Source: Lepas anatifera
Lineage: Eukaryota; Arthropoda; Thecostraca; Lepadidae
Direction of reading: 5' to 3'
DNA length: 64,000 nt
Assembly: GCA_034440635.1 (NCBI GenBank)
Contig: JAOTON010001915.1
Coordinates: 62,001 to 126,000 of the forward strand
Every line of letters starts with the position of its first letter. Position 1 is the first letter of the stretch. The translations under genes and the position numbers were made by a program. Shown one piece after another: positions 57,931-64,000 of this stretch. The notes beneath the pieces are model-generated. The model searched no databases and had not been told where the DNA came from. It was given only the letters and a program-made list of their open reading frames with translations.

Positions 57931-58878
57931 CGAGAACTTGTTCGAAGGCTTCCCTGCGAGTGTCCAGGGGTGCCGACCGGTTGCTCGTGTCAGAGGCTTT
58001 AGTGCATATTGTGACATTGGCCGATAGGTCGCGATCCCATAGGTGCGCGTCGGGTCTCGTTATGCCCTCGCGGGGTTGGGGGCTCTCGAGGTCACCGAGC
58101 TCAGCGATCTTCTCCGTCCGCTCTCGCCAAGTGTCCCGGTTTTTGAGGCGTCATTTTGTTTTCCTGTTGGCAGTCTTGCTCGCTGGAATTCGTGGATTTG
58201 AGCGGAGGAGATTTTCTTTTCGGATGGTTCCCAGTTCCTCAGCCATGGAAGAAACGTCTGGTATTTGCGCCTCCACCATAAGCGTCTCGGTTCTTGTGTC
58301 TTTTGGTCAGCCGGTGATGACTCGCGCTGCGGCACTGGCAGTTTTACACATTACTTTCCGGTTTGTTTTCGCGTCGAATTGCATGTAGATACCGCTACCG
58401 TACTATGAAACGGGCTGGATGAATGACCTATACAATTTGCTCAGCGTGTTCTCACGGCAACCCCACCTGGTGCCTGCGAGGGCTTTCATGGCACCTATTC
58501 TTCGGTCGACTTTATCTGTGGCTGAGTAAATGTGGGGGCAAAAGCCCAGTTGGGTATCGAATTTGACGCCAAGTATGGAGCCTTCCGAGACTTGTTCCAG
58601 GATGACATCTCCGAGACAGAGAGTGACGGGGCGCTTGGCATTCACTTCGTCACGGTGCGTTGAAAACAGTATTGCTCTGGACTTCGCCTCGCTCACTGTC
58701 ATGCCCCAGGTATTTGCCCACTCATCCAGTTCGTCGAGGGCAGCTTGGACGTGGGAAGTGGCCGTATGGATATCGCGATGGCTACAGGTAATATCCAAGG
58801 TCGTCGACGTACATACCGATATCCACTCCATGTCTGCGCAGAAACGGAGCCAGGTCGTTCCTATAACACAACCACAGC
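57931..58878 (-). pseudogene. Reverse transcriptase, catalytic half, I-like ORF2
   Basis: From 58,878 the frame reads LCYRNDLAPFLRRHGVDIGM, then YVDDLGYYL with the catalytic Asp pair, a TAG, and after a shift SHRDIHTATSHVQAALDELDEW, the usual block after the active site. VTLCLGDVILEQVSEGSILG and GFCPHI (58,403-58,831) are the thumb. The rest to 57,931 is a connection region in broken frames. The first half of the RT lies beyond the hAT at 63,648. Confidence 0.82.
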
Positions 58879-61800
58879 CAGGGGTCTAAAAAGTGAGCTT
58901 GTGGTCGCCGACTAAAATCCAAGCTTCTTAGATGGTCGCCGAACCTAATACTAAATGTATTACAAAATCGGTCTTAAAAGTGGTATAAATATGGCTATAG
59001 GGATACCACTGGCGAATGCAAGGGGGAAGGTTCCGATAAAATATAGATATAAAAAACCTATAAAATATAGATCGGTTTCTCGATATCGATGACCTAAGCC
59101 AGAATCAAGTCATTACCTAAGTGATTTCATGAGATTATAATTCAGTATTAAAGTCAAAGTTATGATCTGAAAGCAACAAAATAATACATGCTGGCCCTTA
59201 ACCCTAGCCCCGGTGTCCAGCATGAATCACCTATGACCCCCCCTGGTGGGAGGGGGGTTAAAAATGACACCCTCGATCTCGGAAACAAAGAAAGATGGAA
59301 GCGGAAAAGACGATCGAAAGGTCGTCGGAAATGCAGTCGGCGTTAATCCCGGAATTTTTGCGGAAGGTCAATACTGTGGTCACCAGAGGGGAATAATTCA
59401 TATACGTCAAAATGTATCAAATGCAGTGCTCTATAAAACCTTGCTTATCTCCGTACGCAAAATAGCCGGAACCACTTTCTCAACGCTATTCGACAGAGCC
59501 GGACCAGCTCTTTCACTAAGGCAACATCCATTGTCATATCGGTTCAAAGGCTAGGGCGCAACAGGACACTGAATATTGGGGATGTTATCACGTAGCTTCA
59601 AGTTATAATAGGAAGAACGCTCGCATTGGGCGTGATATGTCGGACCTAAAAGCCAATGTTGGATAGTGATCAGTCATTTATACGCACTACGCAGTCATGA
59701 ATACGTATCGATAGTGCCCACTAATCTTAGGCTAAGTCTGTTTGGAGGTCAATCGAGGTCAAAGATGATACACTGCCCGTACACAAGGGCAATTAAATGG
59801 GCGCCGAAAGCGGTGGGACGGGGTACCTACGCATCCTCCTGTTGGCCAACCAGGGGGAGGTCTCCCCAAAATTTTCGGTTCATCGTCATTAATGCTGTCA
59901 GGTACCAAATATGCTTACAATTCCCCTGCCCCGGTCAGCACCAGCCCGGGTCCGTTCCCCTGTAAAAATTCAGTGGGAGCGCCCCTGGGCATTAACATTT
60001 TCGCCCATCACTTCTATACCAAGCAAGATACCATCATGATTGATGCACCATTGTTGTTCTCTCATCAATAATGGTTTTATTTTGTGTCCATCCATGTGAA
60101 AAATTGTTAGGCCTTATCTTAGAGACAAAAAAGGGTTTGCAGCACCTTAAAAAGAGCCTCAGAAACAGTTCCGATGTTTCATTTAACTAGAGAAAAATGT
60201 TTCATGTACATACATGCGTCGAGAAATACTTGTGATTCTTCACCTTGAGGCGCCAGAAATCAGATAAATTCCTGTAACATTTCAAATAAATAATTCAAAC
60301 ATTATTCATTGGCAACATTTCCTCAGAAGTGCAGTGGAAAATTCCAACCATTGCTAAGATGAGGCCCAATTTTCGCTCCATTGTTGAACATGGTTCTACT
60401 CAAAGCAATAGCAATAACCTTGTTATGAATAACTTGGGAATAACCTTGTTTTCTTTCCATGACATCATTCCCATGATAACTATTTCCAAAGCTCTTAATT
60501 GATGCATTTTAGCATTAATAATCAGGACTGAAAAAGTTTCCAGAATAGTTGCTGATGACCTATTTGGACCAGGATTGGGTACTGAGAAGAACAGTTTGCA
60601 TTTCAGCAACCTGTTCTTTTGTGGTGGACACAATCTCTCTGTGATTTTTCTGCTGTACCTCTGTGGCAGTGCTTCCATATTTCATCCATACTAGAGAAAA
60701 CAAAACGATTCAACTTTCTTGTGACAAAAAATACAAGATATTATCAGAAACTTGGATGTATATAAACAGTCAGTTAAAAAACATACACACACACCCTGAT
60801 CACCCAGTGTGCATCCATCTGTGCAAAAGACACAGCTTATTCTATGTTTGGCAGACTTGGATTGGACCATTGTCCTTGCAGTGGAGTCTTCTGGCAAATT
60901 GGAAATGGTTTATCACATATTTTTGCTGTGCAGGAATACACATTTATATCCCTTATGGGGTACCAATGCACAGAGATGGCTCTAGGATTTTAGTAAGGGG
61001 CAGCCCTCTGAGATTGCATGCTGTCAACCAAAAGGGCACACTTCACCCAAAAGGGTGGCTATCATCAACAATCAGTGGGAGAAAACTGTGGTTGGTGTGA
61101 CTTAAAAATGGTAACAGTGCCATAAATGGGAATGCTTGACCCATAGATGGGAGCACCCATTCTCAATTATGGGAATGCATGAGATCATTTTCCAGAACAA
61201 TATTTTAGGCCATGAAACAAACTTTTGTTCTTTCTACCTGGCTTATTTCTGCTCTTAAAATTTTAGAGGACATTTATCTTTGAAGCAGAAACAGGAAATC
61301 ATACTTTATACCCTGCTTCAAATATTGAAGCTCAACATGTTTATTATGATCATTCACATGTCTTGGTGCATCTGTGTAAATAAAACACTAGTCATATACA
61401 AAATCAATTAATAGATACCTAGTGATACAATAAAAAAGTTTTTTAATATTTGATTTCTATTGCCACTTGAGATAAATAATATATACAGACCAAGACATAT
61501 GGCCATACAGAACATGATGTGAGCCAACCTAGCACAACAAAACCTGTTTTCAGCACCTTTAATGCCATTTTTCACAACTTCTAAACTTCAAAGCTCCATA
61601 TGTAGCCCCATAATTTTTATTCTAGTGGTGGGGGCAGTAGCAAGGTATTTTCTGCCTCACAGATCTGGTTTAATCAGTTTTGGGGTACCCTTTTCCTCAG
61701 GCCACCCTTAATCCTTTCAAACTTAAGGGGTCCTGAACTCGAGTTCAGGGATCCCTTGGACCCGTCACTGCTGTGGCACCCCAAATGAAAGCTCAAGTTA

Positions 61801-61916
61801 TTTTCTGTGCCTACTAAGAGCATCCTTAAAATTTTCCTATTTCTCATTTCAGGGACTTTAAAATTTATAAATAACAGGCCTACTTGGTCACCCAGTTATA
61901 TGTCCAGCTATAAGGC

Positions 61917-62270
61917 CCAGTCTGCAAAGTATGGCAGCATGCCAGACGAGTCGCACCAGTCATCTAAAATTCTCGCACCACCAGCCTCCAAAAATTTGCA
62001 CCAATCTGGCACATACCAGGGAAAAAATGCACCCATTCCTACCCCTACAATGCAATGCTACCTCAATCATTAGTCAGTTAGGTAGTTGAGGAATTTTTAT
62101 AAGGCCCCCTCCTGTGTCTTAATAGCCATTCAGCCATTATTTGTTTAGCTTAAGTGTCACTAACCTCGCAAGTTTGCACCAGGTTGATAAAATTTGCACC
62201 AGTCGGTCCTGTCTCCAAGGGCACTCGCACCGACAAGATCTCGACGAAAATGCCGTACTTTGCACACTGG
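61917..62270. mobile_element. hAT-type MITE, 354 bp, copy 2
   Basis: Same family and length as 28,335-28,688. Ends CCAGTCTGCAAAGTATGGCA and complement of CCAGTGTGCAAAGTACGGCA. Perfect TSD TATAAGGC at 61,909-61,916 and 62,271-62,278. Non-coding. Confidence 0.93.
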
Positions 62271-63312
62271 TATAAGGCAAGAACATGGTGGTATCAAAAA
62301 CAGTATACTTATTATGGATAGTCTCATAATTAGACACCCCAAAAATCATTTAGGAAATCCACGCCCTTGGGAATGTGTGACTATACAATAATGTTTACGA
62401 TGATATTTTAGCGTGATTGTGGCTGAAAAGGGTTTAAACATGCACCACTTGTATTCAATTTTTTTCCTTCTGAGACTTTTCGCGATAAAGCAAATCAAGG
62501 AAACATCATTGCAAGTAGACGCCAAAACCCACCTATATTGCACGGACCGTCTATGATAAACGCACATCTTGATTTAGCCCCTTGGATTTAACAAATTGAA
62601 CACCAGTGGTGAAAAACGGCGCCCACTGCTTCCAACAACAATACATAAATATTAGCGGCAGCCCGCGCCGCGCTCGTTCTGAAGGCCGCAGACACCGAAA
62701 ATGTACCAGGGCGACCACCGGCGACCAGGCGACCACGCAAGTCGGCGGTTTCGGCCGACTTGGTCGCCCATTGGTCGCCTATTGAAAAAATGAAAATCAC
62801 GGACTTGGTACCGACTCGTGACAGATTCTAGTACATTCTAGTTTGAACTTAAAAATAGTACATAAATACGGTACAGGGAGATGGCATCATCTGAAGTACC
62901 AGGGGATTTAAGTCGTTTTTCATAAAATTGGAACCAACCTTTGCACAGAACGCCTTATAAAAAGCCCTTAACTAACTAACTTGTAATAAGAAGAAACATA
63001 ACTAGCATAGACTAGCAGCAACTAAGGGCGGTGATGATACCAGATGTAATCGGCCAAAGATGCCCCGTTGTAGCCAAGCTGTCTTTCAGAAACGCCAAAC
63101 AAGCCGGGAAACGAAGGCTAACTTGTCTCTTTTTCGAAGTAGATTCTGCCCATTCTTGGCCAAAGGAACTGGCAGAGTTCATCATGGGCACTGTATGTAT
63201 TACGAGGACGGGTGGAGACAGTGGAGAGGGTAAGCATATTTAGAAGCAGGAGCGGATGGTGGAAGCTAAAATCATGGGAAAACAGATGGAATCAGAGTTT
63301 GAGACGGTTGCT

Positions 63313-63647
63313 GGGTCGCCAACCAAAAGATGATAGTCGCCGACGGCGTGGGTAGATCGGCAGTTTTTAGACCCCTGGGGTCGCCAACCAAAAGATGATA
63401 CGGTCGCCGACGGCGTAGGTAGATCGGCAAGTTTTTAGACCCCTGGGGTCGCCAACCAAAAGATGATACGGTCGCCGACGGCGTAGGTAGATCGGCAAGT
63501 TTTTAGACCCCTGGGGTCGCCAACCAAAAGATGATACGGTCGCCGACGGCGTAGGTTGATCGGCAAGTTTTAAACCCTAAGGTCGCCAACCAAAAGATGA
63601 TACGGTCGCCGACGGCGTAGGTAGATCGGCAAGTTTTTAGACCCCTG
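63313..63647. repeat. 68-bp tandem array, five copies
   Basis: Units start at 63,313, 63,378, 63,446, 63,514 and about 63,580. Each contains GGTCGCCAACCAAAAGATG, a GGTCGCCGACGGCG block and the hAT terminus TTTTTAGACCCCTG, so the right end of the hAT is amplified five times. Copies 2-4 are nearly identical. Confidence 0.95.
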
Positions 63648-64000
63648 ACCACAGCATTGGAGAGCACACGGCGGCTCCCTGGGGAGTCCCTTCCTCACGA
63701 TAACCTCCCTTGAAAGTGTTGCGTCCCATTGCAGACGTGCTCTGCGGTCCTTCAAGATATGGCAGAAGATGTAGCCCCCTCGTTTATGTGCTGACAGGGG
63801 AGGCTTGCCTGACTGACACCCTGCTTGAGCGTTTGCCGGCAGGTCTGGTGTCGTTGCTGCTTGCTGTCGTTGCTGCTTGCTGCGTTTCCTGCTGCGAAGA
63901 CAAGAAGAAGGAGTAGAAGACTTTTTCAAGACCTGCTCCCGGCTCGAGTCTTCGCTGCGACCAGTCTGTCCCACCGACCGCTGTTTTTACAGCTGGTCGG
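63648..64000 (-). pseudogene. RT upstream segment of the I-like ORF2 (runs off the window)
   Basis: The minus strand reads GYIFCHILKDRRARLQW, SREVIVRKGLP and, after a one-base loss at about 63,682, QGAAVCSPMLW, the GLPQGA-VCSP-L block that precedes the YVDD motif. It joins 58,878 once the hAT is removed. Further upstream (63,800-64,000) I find no RT motif, so a rearrangement or another insertion is possible. Confidence 0.7.

Larger units (their letters stand above)
58879..63647. mobile_element. hAT element, 4769 bp, perfect 8-bp TSD
   Basis: Ends CAGGGGTCTAAAAA and the exact complement TTTTTAGACCCCTG. ACCACAGC lies on both sides (58,871-58,878 and 63,648-63,655). GGTCGCC words cluster inside both ends (58,905-58,945 and 62,700-63,648). 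A 354-bp MITE is inserted at 61,917. I see no transposase; about 59,220-61,900 holds no recognised coding region. Confidence 0.92.
56760..64000 (-). mobile_element. I-like retrotransposon with RNase H, split by a hAT element
   Basis: The minus-strand element runs from beyond the window end to about 56,760. RT (63,800-63,648, then 58,878-58,403), thumb, RNase H and C-terminal knuckle follow in order. A SINE (57,614-57,785) and the hAT 58,879-63,647 were inserted later. Removing the hAT with one copy of its TSD joins CSPMLW and LCYRNDL in one frame. Confidence 0.85.

Noticed and set aside
60400..61100. hAT transposase inside the 58.9-63.6 kb element
   Set aside because: I looked for the catalytic and C-x-x-H blocks on both strands and found none; the frames are short and low in complexity.

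Overview
This is a window of animal nuclear DNA, most likely from an invertebrate. It is intron-rich, has no operons, and carries metazoan-type APE retrotransposons, tRNA-headed SINEs, hAT, piggyBac-like and Kolobok-like DNA transposons, and long CA, TA and GA microsatellites. I cannot name the species. Almost everything recognisable is mobile DNA or its debris. Much of it can be ordered in time because insertions sit inside older insertions and their target-site duplications (TSDs) can still be read.

Layout: 1.4-6.3 kb is a CR1-like retrotransposon (minus strand), split by a Tx1/L1-type fragment with a 15-bp TSD and by a 5'-truncated SINE. 7.2-10 kb is an I/jockey-like element (plus strand), split at a TTAA by a 1.55-kb piggyBac-like element. 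11.4-12.3 kb is a TTAA-flanked element full of AGGTCA half-sites. 12.6-22.3 kb is a three-level nest of hAT elements, each with an 8-bp TSD. It includes a decayed transposase, two 20-bp minisatellites and about 167-bp subterminal repeats. 23.9-26.9 kb is a jockey/CR1-like element whose protein starts with a 2A-like motif. 27.3-34.2 kb is a 6.9-kb TTAA-flanked Kolobok-like element holding a MITE and other fragments.

The only host-like gene is spread over 35.8-50.5 kb on the plus strand. It is a multi-exon gene with an N-terminal Cys/His region, a MULE-type DDE transposase core, a SWIM-like zinc motif and, at the far end, a PHD-finger exon that has no start codon and so escapes ORF scanning. 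Its introns hold SINEs, a TTAA MITE, a 0.4-kb CA/TA microsatellite and an L2/CR1-like retrotransposon. The exon with the catalytic Glu has two single-base frameshifts, so the gene is a pseudogene, a decayed transposon or the victim of assembly errors.

52.3-55.8 kb is a nearly intact L2/CR1-like element with overlapping ORF1 and ORF2 (minus strand). From 56.3 kb to the window end lies an I-like element with an RNase H domain (minus strand). Its reverse transcriptase is split by a 4.8-kb hAT element (58,879-63,647), which itself carries a 354-bp MITE and a five-copy 68-bp tandem array. Family names rest on motifs and structure seen here, without any database search.
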